64,000 nucleotides of DNA from Allorhizobium paknamense (GTDB lineage: Bacteria > Pseudomonadota > Alphaproteobacteria > Rhizobiales > Rhizobiaceae), in the NCBI RefSeq assembly GCF_030815125.1, contig NZ_JAUSWH010000007.1:1-64000 (forward strand). The letters run 5' to 3'. The position numbers and the translations under genes are program-made. How positions within the stretch are numbered: the stretch's first letter is position 1; the number at the start of each line of letters is the position of its first letter. Positions 43,139 through 52,977 of this stretch are shown one piece after another. Under the pieces are notes generated by a model. That model was not told where the DNA came from and made no database searches. It worked only from the letters and a program-made list of their open reading frames with translations.

Positions 43139-44071
43139 ATGTCGATTCTTCTTCCGCAGCGTCTTCAGACCAAACATTTCAGCCTGATCAAGGCAATTTC
43201 CGACATGGGCCAGATCAGTCTGGCGGCAGCGAGCCTTTCCATGACCCAGCCTGCGGCCTCCCGCATGCTGGCGGAAATCGAGCGCATTGTCGGCCTGCCG
43301 GTTTTCCAGCGCACCCCGAAAGGCATGGAGCCCACCGAGATTGGCGTTGCATTGTCGCGCCGGGCCGAAACGCTGATCGAGGAGATGCGCGAGGCGATGC
43401 GCGAAGTGGATGCCATCAAGCGCGGCGCTTCCGGCACGGTGCGTGTGGGAGCGGTCACGGGCGGGGCGTTGGGCTTCATCGTCCCGGCGGTCAGGGCGCT
43501 GAAATCGGAGTCCCGCACGGCGGAAATTCATGTGGATGTGGCGCCCAGCGGCGCATTGATCGGCAATCTTCTCTCCGGACAGTTCGATTTCGTGCTGGGC
43601 CGCATTCCGGTCGGGGTCGATGCGCGGCAGTTTCATATTCGCTATGCCTTGCCGGAGGAGGTGGACCTGATCGTGCACCAGACCCATCCGCTCGCCAATG
43701 TCGGCAAGCTCGGCATGGGAGATCTCCTGCATTTTCCCTGGGCCATGCAGGGGCCGGGGGCGCCCATGCGTCAGGCCGTGGAAAATGCCTTTGCCGAAGC
43801 GGGCACCGGCCTGCCCTCCGATGTGGTGAACACCACCTCGCTGCTGGTGATGATCGCCATGATCGCCACTTCCAATGCGATTGCGCCGGTCTCGCGCGAG
43901 GTCTCCGATCTCCTCTGCCGGCAGACGACGGGAGCGGGGCTTTGCCGCCTCGACATCCGCGTTCCCATCAATGTTCTACCCTATCATCTGATCAGTCTGA
44001 AAAGCCGGCGCATGTCGACGCTCGCCAGCCGTTTGCAGGATCTTGTGCTGCAACAGTTTTCTTCCCGTTGA
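43139..44071 (+). CDS. gbpR: LysR-family regulator GbpR
   Basis: 310 residues. The N-terminal winged helix reads HFSLIKAISDMGQISLAAASLSMTQPAASRMLAEIE with the expected LysR helix-turn-helix (about 15-45, described in parts). The C-terminal effector-binding domain has ASGTVRVGAVTGG and the paired-lobe pattern to about 295. It is divergent from chvE by 168 bp, with a palindrome at its own start, the same arrangement as Agrobacterium gbpR, which controls chvE in response to galactose and arabinose. The effector here is likely one of these sugars. Confidence 0.92.
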   Translation: MSILLPQRLQTKHFSLIKAISDMGQISLAAASLSMTQPAASRMLAEIERIVGLPVFQRTPKGMEPTEIGVALSRRAETLIEEMREAMREVDAIKRGASGTVRVGAVTGGALGFIVPAVRALKSESRTAEIHVDVAPSGALIGNLLSGQFDFVLGRIPVGVDARQFHIRYALPEEVDLIVHQTHPLANVGKLGMGDLLHFPWAMQGPGAPMRQAVENAFAEAGTGLPSDVVNTTSLLVMIAMIATSNAIAPVSREVSDLLCRQTTGAGLCRLDIRVPINVLPYHLISLKSRRMSTLASRLQDLVLQQFSSR

Positions 44072-44290
44072 AAAGCTGGGGGAACCCACGGTCGCGGCGT
44101 ACCGGATTTGCTGATAACGGCTTGTTTTACTCCGCAATGCGCCCTTACAGTCACGTGAGGGGCATCGTGTCGCGGGGACGTCCGGCGGCAGAAGGTATAG
44201 GGTTCCGCTCAGGTTATTTTAAGGCATGTCCGGGCGAAGAGCCGCTGTGCAGCTTTCACCCGGCCCATGTTCAGAGGGTAGGAGGTTGCT

Positions 44291-45871
44291 TTGAGTGTGA
44301 AGATAGGCGCACCGCGCGAGATATTTGCCGGGGAAGCGCGGGTGGCGATGACGCCGGACAGTGCGCTTCAACTGCAAAAACTGGGATATGAGTGCCTGAT
44401 CGAAGCGGGCGCGGGCAAGGCCGCAGGCTTTTCCGATGAAGCCTATGCGAAAGCGGGCGTCACGGTCGTCGAGGGGGCGGAAGCGCTTTTCGCCGCCGCC
44501 GATGTCATAGCGAAGGTGCGGCCGCCGGAAGCCTCCGAAGTGGATCGGCTTTCCTCCGGCAAGACGCTGATTTCCTTCTTCTATCCCGCCCAGAACAAGG
44601 AGCTTCTGGAGCAGGCCAAGGACAAGGGCGCCAATGTCATCGCCATGGATATGGTGCCACGCATCTCGCGCGCCCAGAAGATGGATGCGCTCTCGTCCAT
44701 GGCCAATATCGCCGGTTACCGCGCCGTCATCGAGGCGGGGAACAATTTCGGCCGCTTCTTCACCGGACAGGTGACGGCGGCAGGCAAGATCCCGCCCGCC
44801 AAGGTGCTGGTCATCGGTGCCGGCGTGGCGGGTCTCGCCGCCGTCGGCACCAGCGTGTCGCTGGGTGCGATTACCTACGCCTTCGATGTGCGTCCGGAAG
44901 TGGCCGAGCAGATCGAAAGCATGGGTGCGGAATTCGTCTTCCTCGATTTCAAGGAGCAGCAGCAGGATGGCGCGGCCACCGGTGGCTATGCGGCGCCGTC
45001 TTCGCCGGAATTCCGCGAGGCGCAGCTGAAGAAGTTCCGGGAACTGGCGCCGGAGATCGATATCGTCATCACCACGGCGCTTATCCCGGGCCGGGACGCG
45101 CCGAAACTGTGGCTGGCGGACATGGTCGCCGCCATGAAGCCGGGTTCGGTGATCGTGGACCTTGCCGCCGAGCGCGGCGGCAATTGCGATCTGACGGTTG
45201 CCGATCAGCGCGTCGTTTCCGAGAACGGTGTGATCGTGATCGGTTACACCGACTTCCCGAGCCGCATGGCCACCCAGGCCTCGACGCTCTATTCCACCAA
45301 TATCCGCCATATGATGACCGATCTGACGCCCGGCAAGGACGGCAAGCTCGTTCACAATATGGAAGACGATGTCATTCGCGGCGCAACCGTGACCTTCGAG
45401 GGGGCGATCACCTATCCGCCGCCGCCGCCCAAGGTGCAGGCCATTGCCGCCGCCAAGCCGAAGGAGAAGGTGAAGGAGCCGACGCCGGAGGAAAAGCGCG
45501 CCAAGGAGCTGGCCGATTTCAAGGCCCAGACCAAGAGCCAGGTTCTGCTGCTCGGCATCGGCACGCTGCTGATGCTGATCGTCGGCGCCTATGCGCCGAC
45601 CAGTTTCATGAGCCATTTCATCGTTTTCGTGCTGGCCTGCTTCGTCGGTTTCCAGGTGATCTGGAATGTCAGCCATTCGCTGCACACGCCGCTGATGGCG
45701 GTGACGAATGCCATTTCCGGCATCGTCATTCTCGGGGCCTTGTTGCAGATCGGCTCCAGCAACTGGCTGGTGGTGATCCTGGCGGCACTGTCGGTTCTGA
45801 TCGCCACGATCAACATCGTCGGCGGCTTCCTGGTGACACGGCGCATGCTCGCCATGTTCCAGAAGTCTTGA
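44291..45871 (+). CDS. pntA: NAD(P) transhydrogenase subunit alpha, fused form
   Basis: 526 residues, combining the NAD-binding domain I (to about 375) and the alpha membrane part in one chain. Start is TTG 44291 with GGAGG 5 nt before; a GTG two codons later is possible. Seen are [30 protein letters not shown], the dinucleotide motif [13 protein letters not shown] (about 173-185) and GRDAPKLW. A linker rich in Pro, Lys and Glu (YPPPPPKV to about 410) leads to three or four membrane helices. With PntB it forms the proton-driven pump that reduces NADP with NADH, important when sugars are oxidised by NAD-linked routes. It is followed by pntB after 19 nt. Confidence 0.95.
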   Translation: MSVKIGAPREIFAGEARVAMTPDSALQLQKLGYECLIEAGAGKAAGFSDEAYAKAGVTVVEGAEALFAAADVIAKVRPPEASEVDRLSSGKTLISFFYPAQNKELLEQAKDKGANVIAMDMVPRISRAQKMDALSSMANIAGYRAVIEAGNNFGRFFTGQVTAAGKIPPAKVLVIGAGVAGLAAVGTSVSLGAITYAFDVRPEVAEQIESMGAEFVFLDFKEQQQDGAATGGYAAPSSPEFREAQLKKFRELAPEIDIVITTALIPGRDAPKLWLADMVAAMKPGSVIVDLAAERGGNCDLTVADQRVVSENGVIVIGYTDFPSRMATQASTLYSTNIRHMMTDLTPGKDGKLVHNMEDDVIRGATVTFEGAITYPPPPPKVQAIAAAKPKEKVKEPTPEEKRAKELADFKAQTKSQVLLLGIGTLLMLIVGAYAPTSFMSHFIVFVLACFVGFQVIWNVSHSLHTPLMAVTNAISGIVILGALLQIGSSNWLVVILAALSVLIATINIVGGFLVTRRMLAMFQKS

Positions 45872-45890
45872 GCCGGGGAGGGGATTTGAC

Positions 45891-47324
45891 ATGACTATCG
45901 GTATCGTTTCGGCAGCCTATATCGCTGCTGCCGTTCTCTTCATCCTCTCGCTCGGCGGGCTTTCCGGCCAGGAAAGCGCCAAGCGCGCCGTGTGGTACGG
46001 CATTGTCGGCATGGGGCTGGCGGTTGTTGCCACGATTTTTGGTCCGGGCGTTGGCCACTGGTTCATCATCCTGCTGATGCTGGCGGGCGGCGCGGTGCTG
46101 GGGCACTTCGTGGCGAGCCGCGTACAAATGACGGAAATGCCGCAGCTCGTGGCGGCGCTGCACAGCTTCGTCGGTCTGGCTGCGGTCTTCATCGGTTACA
46201 ACGCTCATATCGAGGAAGCCCATGTGGCGCGTCTCGATGAGGCGGCACGGGCTGGGCTGACCGGCTTTGCCGCCATTCTGGCGCACAAGCTGCCGGTGGA
46301 ACTGGCCATCATGAAGGTGGAAGTCTTCCTCGGCGTCTTCATCGGCGCCGTCACCTTCACGGGTTCGGTCATCGCGTTCGGCAAGCTTGCCGGCAAGGTG
46401 GATGGCAAGGCCAAGAAGCTGCCGGGCGGCCATTACCTGAATGCCAGTGCAGCGATCCTCTCCTTCCTGCTGTTGCTGCTCTATTGCAACACCGGCACGG
46501 TCTGGGCGCTGATCCTGATGACGCTGCTCGCCTTCTTCATCGGCTATCACCTGATCATGGGCATTGGCGGCGCGGATATGCCTGTCGTCGTCTCCATGCT
46601 GAATTCCTATTCGGGCTGGGCGGCTGCGGCCATCGGCTTCTCGCTCGGCAATGACTTGCTGATTGTCACGGGCGCGCTGGTGGGCTCTTCGGGCGCGATC
46701 CTCTCCTATATCATGTGCAAGGCGATGAACCGCTCCTTCATCTCGGTCATCCTTGGCGGTTTCGGCACCACGACGGGCCCGGCCATGGAGATCACCGGCG
46801 AACAGATCGCCATCGATGCCGAAGGCGTGGCCAATGCGCTGAACGATGCCGATAGCATTATCTTCGTGCCGGGTTACGGCATGGCGGTGGCGCAGGCGCA
46901 GGGGGCTGTGTCCGAACTGACCCGCAAGCTGCGCGCGGCAGGCAAGACGGTGCGCTTCGCCATCCATCCGGTCGCAGGCCGTCTTCCCGGCCACATGAAC
47001 GTGCTGCTGGCCGAAGCCAAGGTGCCCTATGACATCGTGATGGAAATGGACGAGATCAATGACGACTTCCCCGAAACGGATGTTGTCATCGTCATCGGCT
47101 CCAACGACATCGTCAACCCCGCTGCCGAAGAAGACCCCAACAGCCCGATCGCCGGCATGCCGGTGCTTCAGGTCTGGAAGGCCAAGCAGGTCTTCGTCTC
47201 CAAGCGCGGCCAGGGCACCGGCTATTCCGGCATCGAAAACCCGCTGTTCTATAAGGAAAACACGCGGATGTTCTATGGTGATGCGAAGAAGTCGATCAAC
47301 GAACTGCTGCCGATGATCAAGTAG
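45891..47324 (+). CDS. pntB: NAD(P) transhydrogenase subunit beta
   Basis: 477 residues. The first half is a bundle of eight or nine membrane helices forming the proton channel ([26 protein letters not shown] is the family hallmark near 80-105). The second half is the NADP-binding domain [55 protein letters not shown] and the C-terminal [23 protein letters not shown], described in parts. GGAGGGG precedes the ATG. A strong terminator follows the stop. Confidence 0.96.
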   Translation: MTIGIVSAAYIAAAVLFILSLGGLSGQESAKRAVWYGIVGMGLAVVATIFGPGVGHWFIILLMLAGGAVLGHFVASRVQMTEMPQLVAALHSFVGLAAVFIGYNAHIEEAHVARLDEAARAGLTGFAAILAHKLPVELAIMKVEVFLGVFIGAVTFTGSVIAFGKLAGKVDGKAKKLPGGHYLNASAAILSFLLLLLYCNTGTVWALILMTLLAFFIGYHLIMGIGGADMPVVVSMLNSYSGWAAAAIGFSLGNDLLIVTGALVGSSGAILSYIMCKAMNRSFISVILGGFGTTTGPAMEITGEQIAIDAEGVANALNDADSIIFVPGYGMAVAQAQGAVSELTRKLRAAGKTVRFAIHPVAGRLPGHMNVLLAEAKVPYDIVMEMDEINDDFPETDVVIVIGSNDIVNPAAEEDPNSPIAGMPVLQVWKAKQVFVSKRGQGTGYSGIENPLFYKENTRMFYGDAKKSINELLPMIK

Positions 47325-47347
47325 GATTTGGCAGGTTTGAGAGATGG

Positions 47348-47374
47348 AAAGCCGGGTGGAGACACTCGGCTTTT
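47348..47374 (+). terminator. terminator of pntAB
   Basis: AAAGCCGGGTG (47348-47358) pairs with CACTCGGCTTT (47363-47373), one G-T wobble, closed by the stable tetraloop GAGA and followed by T and TTCT. It starts 24 nt after the pntB stop. Confidence 0.9.
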
Positions 47375-47437
47375 CTGCTTGCCCCCCTGCTTTCCAGGGG
47401 TAGACGAGATCAAGAAATTGCGCCTATAAGCTATCAA

Positions 47438-47490
47438 GAACTAAATTGAACTAATGTTTTTTTGTTAGTTCTTCGTAGCATTTGTTAGTC
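47438..47490 (+). promoter_or_regulatory. phased short repeats before the AAA ATPase gene
   Basis: GAACTAA occurs at 47438-47444 and 47448-47454 (10 bp apart). Its inverse TTAGTTC is at 47465-47471, and TTTGTTAGT occurs at 47461-47469 and 47481-47489 (20 bp apart). Spacings of one and two helical turns put the motifs on one DNA face, as for a cooperative operator. The stretch is AT-rich and ends 16 nt before the ATPase start. Confidence 0.5.
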
Positions 47491-47506
47491 TTTGCAGGAG
47501 CTGCCA

Positions 47507-48673
47507 ATGGATCCGCTTCGAAATCCGTTTTCGCCAGGTGCGGGGTCTCGTCCTCCTGAGCTCGCGGGACGCGAGGATATTGTTTCAGCGGCTAACGTGG
47601 CCCTTGGAAGAGTGGTTATGGGGCGGAGTGCGCAGAGTCAGATTTTTCTGGGCTTGCGCGGTACCGGAAAGACCGTTCTGCTCAACGAAGTTTTGGAAAT
47701 TGCCGAACGATCCAATTACCTGACTTCGTTCATCGAGACCCCCGAAAACAAGTCGTTGACCGAAATGCTTTATCCGCAGATGCGCCAAGTTCTGCGAAAA
47801 CTCTCCAATCTTGAGGCAGCAAAACAAAGCGCACGGTCCGCATTTCGTGTGCTGCGCAGTTTTGCGAGTACGTTCAAAATCGCAATTGGTGACGTTGAAA
47901 TTGGCATAGATCCAGAGTTAGGGACAGCCGACAGCGGAAACCTTGAAATCGATCTTGCTGAAATTTTTGAAGCCGTTGGTAATGCAGCGAAATCTGCGGG
48001 GAAAGGTTGGGCGTTACTTATTGATGAGGTGCAATACCTTGATGACGAAGAACTATCCGCTGTCATTGTTGCGGTTCATCGGATGTCGCAACGGAATTTG
48101 CCTGTCATGGTTTTTGCAGGGGGGCTGCCACAGGTCGCTAAATTATCTGGAGATGCCAAAAGCTATGCAGAACGTCTTTTTGTCTATCCTGAAATAGGAG
48201 CATTGGATGCCAGCGCTGCGAGAGAAGCAATTCAGAAGCCTCTTCGGAGCGAAGGAGTGGATATTATTCCAGAGGCATTAGACGTTGTCATTAATAAGAC
48301 TGGCGGTTATCCTTTTTTCTTACAGGAATGGGGACACCATGCTTGGAATACCGCTTCCCAAAGTCCCATAACATTAGATGATGTTAACAAAGCAAGCCAG
48401 AAAGCCTTGGAGCGATTGGACTCAGGATTCTTTCGGGTAAGACTCGACAGGTTGACGCGAGCAGAAATTGACTATGTTAAAGCTATGGCGGTGCTGGGGA
48501 GAGGTCCCTATAAAGTTAATGATGTAGCTCAGGCCCTTGGTATGGAGCCTAAAGCACTTGGGCCAAGGCGAGCCAGCATTATAAAAAAAGGGATGATCTA
48601 TGCTCCTTCTTACGGCGATATAGATTTCACAGTCCCGCTGTTTGATGATTTTTTGCGTCGGACACGATTTTGA
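47507..48673 (+). CDS. orphan AAA/STAND-type ATPase
   Basis: 388 residues from the ATG at 47507 with CAGGAG 6 nt before it. It is a P-loop ATPase of the archaeal-ATPase/ORC-CDC6-like group: an N-terminal NPFSPGAGSRPPELAGRE segment, Walker A GLRGTGKT (49-56), Walker B LLIDEVQ (170-176, Asp-Glu at 173-174), sensor-1 strand VMVFAGGLPQV, and a GGYPFFLQEWGHHAW segment as in sensor-2 regions. The C-terminal 80 residues look like a winged helix, possibly for DNA. Codons such as TTA, ATA and AGA and its AT-rich flanks differ from all neighbours, so it was probably acquired recently. It stands alone between two metabolic operons with no obvious partner. Function unknown; phage defence or a mobile-element remnant is possible but unsupported. 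Confidence 0.85.
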   Translation: MDPLRNPFSPGAGSRPPELAGREDIVSAANVALGRVVMGRSAQSQIFLGLRGTGKTVLLNEVLEIAERSNYLTSFIETPENKSLTEMLYPQMRQVLRKLSNLEAAKQSARSAFRVLRSFASTFKIAIGDVEIGIDPELGTADSGNLEIDLAEIFEAVGNAAKSAGKGWALLIDEVQYLDDEELSAVIVAVHRMSQRNLPVMVFAGGLPQVAKLSGDAKSYAERLFVYPEIGALDASAAREAIQKPLRSEGVDIIPEALDVVINKTGGYPFFLQEWGHHAWNTASQSPITLDDVNKASQKALERLDSGFFRVRLDRLTRAEIDYVKAMAVLGRGPYKVNDVAQALGMEPKALGPRRASIIKKGMIYAPSYGDIDFTVPLFDDFLRRTRF

Positions 48674-48771
48674 AATAAATGCAAAAGTACGCTCCGATCT
48701 TTTATGTTCGCAAATTTGTGGCGTAACGGGATTGGTTGCATTAGTTTTTTGATGAAATTTTCACCATATCC

Positions 48772-50304
48772 TTACATCACCGCCCCAACCTGCCAAGGCA
48801 CAAACTCATTATCCCCCAGCCCCAAAATCTCCGACTTGGTCTTCTGCCCGGATGCCGAGGCCAGCACGAGATCGAGGATCTCGCGGCCCTTGTCTTCTAC
48901 GGTAACGCCGTCGCTGATGATGTCGCCGCAATTTAAGTCCATGTCGTCGGGCATGTCGGCGAAGAGGCGGCTGTTGGTGGCGAGTTTGATGGTCGGGGTC
49001 GGTTTCGAGCCGAAGGCGGAGCCGCGGCCGGTGGTGAAGACCAGCATTTGCGCGCCGCCGGCGATCTGGCCGGTGGCGGATACCGGATCGTAGCCCGGCG
49101 TGTCCATGAAGACAAAGCCGGGCGTGGTGATGCGTTCGCCATAGGCCAGCACATCGGTGAGCGGCGTGCTGCCTGCCTTGGCAGACGCGCCGAGCGATTT
49201 TTCGAGAATGGTGGTGAGGCCGCCAAGCTTGTTGCCCGGGCTTGGGTTGTTGTCCATCGAGCCCCGGTTCATCCGCGTATAGTCTTCCCACCAGCGGATG
49301 CGGGCAATCAGCTTGTCGCCGATGTCGCGGGAAGCGGCGCGGCGCAGCAGCAACTGTTCCGCGCCGTATATTTCCGGGGTTTCTGACAGGATGACCGTTC
49401 CGCCCATGCCCACCAGCAGGTCGGAAGCCACGCCCAGCGCCGGATTGGCGGTGATGCCGGAAAACCCGTCCGAGCCGCCGCATTGCAGGGCAAGCTTCAG
49501 TTCCGAGGCCGGGATCGGCTCGCGATGGATGGCGTTGACCTCCGGCAGCAGGCTTTTGATATGCTTGACGATCTGGGCAATGGTGGCGGCAGTGCCGCCG
49601 CTCTCCTGAATGGTGAGGCCGAAGAAGCGGCCTTCATCGGCATTGCCGTAAAGCGCCTTCATCCGGGCAAGCTGCATGACCTCGCAGCCAAGCCCGACAA
49701 AGACGGTGGCCCCGACATTCGGATGGGTGGCATAGCCCCAGAGAACCCGTTGCAGGAGATCCGCGCCTTCACCGCCCGCATCCATGCCGCAACCCGTGCC
49801 ATGGGCAAAGGCGGCAACACCATCGATATTGGGATAATCGGCCAATATGCCCGAGCGGTTGATCTCATCTGCCGCGCGGCGAATGACGGTGGCGGAACAG
49901 TTGACCGTGGCGCAGATGGCAATGAAATTGCGGGTGCCCGCCTGCCCGTTGGCCCGGCGATAGCCCATGAAATGCCGTGGCTCCACCTTGGGAACGGAGG
50001 CCAGCGCCTTTTCGTAATCCGCACCCACCTCATAGGTCTGGTCATGGGCGCCGAAGGAACAATTGTCCACATGCACATGCTCGCCCGCCGCAATCGGGCG
50101 GCTGGCATAACCGATCACCTGTCCGAATTTGACGATGGCGCCGCCTTGCGGACAATCGATGAGCGCGATCTTGTGGCCGCGCGCCACCGGATGATCGAGT
50201 GCCACGCCAAAACCGAGCGGCTGGCTCCCGGCCTGTACGGGCTCGGTGAGAATGGCCACTGTATCATCCGGGTGCAGCCGCACGGTTTTGGCGATGTCAG
50301 GCAT
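48772..50304 (-). CDS. uxaA: altronate dehydratase
   Basis: 510 residues of the UxaA/GarD family. The N-terminal SAF-type domain (about 1-95) is followed by the catalytic part with YRRANGQAGTRNFIAI, AFAHGTGCGMD, GLGCEVMQ, LQCGGSDGFSGITANPALG and the C-terminal TTGRGSAFGSKPTPTIKLATNS, described in parts. The family's metal-binding cysteines appear in GTGCG, GLGCE and LQCGG. It dehydrates D-altronate to 2-keto-3-deoxygluconate. It is the last gene of the hexuronate operon and overlaps uxuA by 8 bp. No UxaB (tagaturonate reductase) is encoded here, so its substrate must come from UxuB acting on tagaturonate or from a gene elsewhere. Confidence 0.93.
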   Translation of the reverse strand: MPDIAKTVRLHPDDTVAILTEPVQAGSQPLGFGVALDHPVARGHKIALIDCPQGGAIVKFGQVIGYASRPIAAGEHVHVDNCSFGAHDQTYEVGADYEKALASVPKVEPRHFMGYRRANGQAGTRNFIAICATVNCSATVIRRAADEINRSGILADYPNIDGVAAFAHGTGCGMDAGGEGADLLQRVLWGYATHPNVGATVFVGLGCEVMQLARMKALYGNADEGRFFGLTIQESGGTAATIAQIVKHIKSLLPEVNAIHREPIPASELKLALQCGGSDGFSGITANPALGVASDLLVGMGGTVILSETPEIYGAEQLLLRRAASRDIGDKLIARIRWWEDYTRMNRGSMDNNPSPGNKLGGLTTILEKSLGASAKAGSTPLTDVLAYGERITTPGFVFMDTPGYDPVSATGQIAGGAQMLVFTTGRGSAFGSKPTPTIKLATNSRLFADMPDDMDLNCGDIISDGVTVEDKGREILDLVLASASGQKTKSEILGLGDNEFVPWQVGAVM

Positions 50305-51490
50305 GTTTTCCCTTTTCGTGGGTCAGGGCGCGGATGACGCCGCGCAGTTCGGCAAGGCCACGCAGCCTGCCGATCAGCGGATAGCCGGGATGGGTGCCGC
50401 TGCCGATGTCGCTCAGCAGTTCATGGCCATGGTCAGGGCGGAAAGGAATATCGGCATCTTCCCGACCTTCGTCGCGGCGGCGCTTTTCTTCCGCAAGAAT
50501 GGCGGCAATCACCGCCACCATATCCGTGTCGCCATCGAGATGTGCGGCTTCCTGGAAGGAGCCGTCGGCCTCCTTGGCGACATTGCGCAGATGGGCGAAA
50601 TGCACACGGTCGGCAAAACGCAGGGCAATGGCCGGAATATCGTTCCTGCGGTTTGCGCCGAGCGAGCCGGAGCAGAGCGTCAATCCGTTGGAGCGGGCGT
50701 CCTGCTGGCCCATGATCCAGGCAATGTCCTCTTCGCAGGACACAATGCGCGGCAGGCCGAGAATGTCACGCGGCGGATCGTCCGGATGCACGCACATCCG
50801 CATGCCCAGTTCTTCTGCCGTCGGAATGATTTCCGCCAGGAAGCGGGCGTAATTGGCGCGGATTTCGGCGCGGCCTATGCCCTGATAGCGCTTCAGCGCC
50901 TCGCGCAGGCCGTTGATGTCGTAGCGATCGAAGGCGCCGGGCAGGCCGGACATGATGCTGTTCAAAAGGGTCTGGCGGTGCCCTTCGGTAGAGGCATCGA
51001 ACCATGCCTTGGCGGCGGCGCGAACCTCCTCCGAATAGTCAGCCTCCGCGCCCTCGCGCTCCAGCATATGGATTTCGAAGGCGGCCATATGCGGCTCGGA
51101 AAAGCGCAGCGCCGTGCCGCCGCGCTTTACCGGCGCGTCCAGCTGGGTGCGCGTCCAGTCGAGCAGCGGCATGAAATTATAGCAGATCGTCTTGATGCCC
51201 GCCGAAGCGAGGTTCTTCATCGACTGCCTGTAATTGGCGAAGAGCTGTGACAGGTCGCCTTCGCCGCGCTTGATGTTTTCATGGATCGGCAGGCTTTCCA
51301 CCACCACCCATTCGAGATCGAGCCCGGCATTGGCGATGTCATCGCGCCGCGCAAGGATCGCCTCTTCGCTCCACACTTCGCCATAGGGCACTTCGTGCAG
51401 GGCGTTGACGATGCCGGTCGCGCCCGTCTGGGCAATTTCGGGCAGGGTGATGCGGTCGAAGGGACCGTACCAGCGCCAGCTTTCCTTCAT
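50297..51490 (-). CDS. uxuA: mannonate dehydratase
   Basis: 397 residues, the normal UxuA length. It begins KESWRWYGPFDRITLPEIAQTGATGIV, and later has CYNFMPLLDWTRTQLD, MRMCVHPDDPPRDILGLPRI, LCSGSLGA and VHFAHLRNV with metal ligands expected in the CVHPDD, CSGS and HLRN segments, ending with FRPDHGHELLSD. It dehydrates D-mannonate to 2-keto-3-deoxygluconate with Fe/Mn. It overlaps uxuB by ATGA and uxaA by 8 bp. Confidence 0.96.
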   Translation of the reverse strand: MKESWRWYGPFDRITLPEIAQTGATGIVNALHEVPYGEVWSEEAILARRDDIANAGLDLEWVVVESLPIHENIKRGEGDLSQLFANYRQSMKNLASAGIKTICYNFMPLLDWTRTQLDAPVKRGGTALRFSEPHMAAFEIHMLEREGAEADYSEEVRAAAKAWFDASTEGHRQTLLNSIMSGLPGAFDRYDINGLREALKRYQGIGRAEIRANYARFLAEIIPTAEELGMRMCVHPDDPPRDILGLPRIVSCEEDIAWIMGQQDARSNGLTLCSGSLGANRRNDIPAIALRFADRVHFAHLRNVAKEADGSFQEAAHLDGDTDMVAVIAAILAEEKRRRDEGREDADIPFRPDHGHELLSDIGSGTHPGYPLIGRLRGLAELRGVIRALTHEKGKHA

Positions 51491-52977
51491 GATTGCAGGT
51501 CCTTGATGGTGTTCAGAGCGCCCTTGTCCTGAAGGCTCTGATAATGGGTGATGAGAAGATCTTGCAGCACGGCATTGCCTGCCAGCGCTTCGGGAAAGAT
51601 TTCGCGCACGGACAGCAGGCTTTTCACCTTGTCGTGAGCAGTTGCGCCCGCATCGCTCAGTTCTTTCAGGCGTCCGGCCAGCGGGTCGCGCACGTCGATG
51701 GCATTGCCCTTTTCATCGACACCGCCGACATAGCGCATCCAGGCGGCCACGGCCAAGGCAAGGCCGGTGACCGGGCGTCCGGCTGCCAGGTTTTCGGCGA
51801 TCGTGCCCAGAATGCGCTGCGGCAGTTTCTGCGAGCCGTCCATGGCAATCTGCCAGGTGCGATGGCGAATGGCGGGGTTTGAATAGCGCTTCAGCAGCGC
51901 TGCCGTATAGTCGTTCAGGCTGACGCCGGGCGGCGCTTTGAGCCCGGGGGTGATTTCCTCGTTCCACAGCCGGGTGCAGAAGCTTTTGAGCACCGGATCG
52001 GCTACGGTTTCGGCAATGGTTTCCTTGCCCGCCAGATAGCCGAGATAGGCGAGCGAAGAATGCGTGCCGTTGAGGCAGCGCAGCTTCATATGTTCGTAAG
52101 GCGTGACATTTTCGACCAGTTCCACACCCACCGCGCCGAAATCGGGCCGCAGGCCATCGACGAAATGATCCTCCACCACCCATTGCCGAAAAGGCTCGTG
52201 CATGACGGGCGAGAGATCGAGCGCGCCGATCATCGGCACCAGCTTCTCGATGTCTTCCGGCTTTGTGGCGGGCACGATACGGTCCACCATGGTGGAGGGA
52301 AAGGCGCATTCCGCCTCGATCCAGCGGGCGAGATCCGGCGAGACGGCCTCTGCGAATTCCCGAACCACCCGGCCCACCACCTTGCCATTATCCGGCAGGT
52401 TGTCGCAGCAGAGCACGGTGAAGGGCCGGTGACCGGCGGCACGGCGGCGCTCCAGCGCCCAGACGAGATAGCCGATGGCCGACACCGGCGCACCGGGATG
52501 GGCGAGGTCGTGGCGAATATCCGGATGATCCCGGTTGAGCCTGCCGGTGGAGGGTTCGTGGCAATAGCCCTTTTCCGTCACCGTCAGGCTGACGATTTTG
52601 ACCTGAGGGTCCGAAAGCGCCTTCAGCACGGCCTCCGGATTTTCACGGGCCACCAGCACGCCGTTCAAGACGGTGATCAGGCGCGGCGTTTCTCCCTCGG
52701 GGCCTAGCTCCACGGCGGTATAGGCGAAATCCTGCGGGGCCAGCGCATCGCGCTGATCCGGCCGCATCAGGCTGACGCCGACAATGCCCCAATCGCCGCC
52801 GGAAGCCTTCATCGCCTCTTCGATATAGATTGCGCCATGGGCGCGGTAGAACGCGCCAAGTCCCAGATGGACGATGCCGGTCAGCGGGCGCGGGGTTCCT
52901 TCCGGTCTTCTCAGCCTTTGCGGGTTGGCGCTTGCGCCAGCGGGATGCATGTGATCAGCGGGCAAGCCAGCCTCCAT
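51487..52977 (-). CDS. uxuB: fructuronate reductase / mannonate oxidoreductase
   Basis: 496 residues of the long-chain mannitol-dehydrogenase family. The Rossmann start is GIVHLGLGAFYRAHGAIYIEEAM, with VSLTVTEKGYCHEP, LCCDNLPDNGKV, MVDRIVPATKPED and VTPYEHMKLRCLNGTHSSLAYLGYL following; the KLR-x-LNG-x-H region holds the catalytic lysine and histidine. It reduces D-fructuronate to D-mannonate with NADH and may also take tagaturonate. The first ATG overlaps kduD by 23 bp; another Met nine codons later (52950) is possible. Confidence 0.93.
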   Translation of the reverse strand: MEAGLPADHMHPAGASANPQRLRRPEGTPRPLTGIVHLGLGAFYRAHGAIYIEEAMKASGGDWGIVGVSLMRPDQRDALAPQDFAYTAVELGPEGETPRLITVLNGVLVARENPEAVLKALSDPQVKIVSLTVTEKGYCHEPSTGRLNRDHPDIRHDLAHPGAPVSAIGYLVWALERRRAAGHRPFTVLCCDNLPDNGKVVGRVVREFAEAVSPDLARWIEAECAFPSTMVDRIVPATKPEDIEKLVPMIGALDLSPVMHEPFRQWVVEDHFVDGLRPDFGAVGVELVENVTPYEHMKLRCLNGTHSSLAYLGYLAGKETIAETVADPVLKSFCTRLWNEEITPGLKAPPGVSLNDYTAALLKRYSNPAIRHRTWQIAMDGSQKLPQRILGTIAENLAAGRPVTGLALAVAAWMRYVGGVDEKGNAIDVRDPLAGRLKELSDAGATAHDKVKSLLSVREIFPEALAGNAVLQDLLITHYQSLQDKGALNTIKDLQS

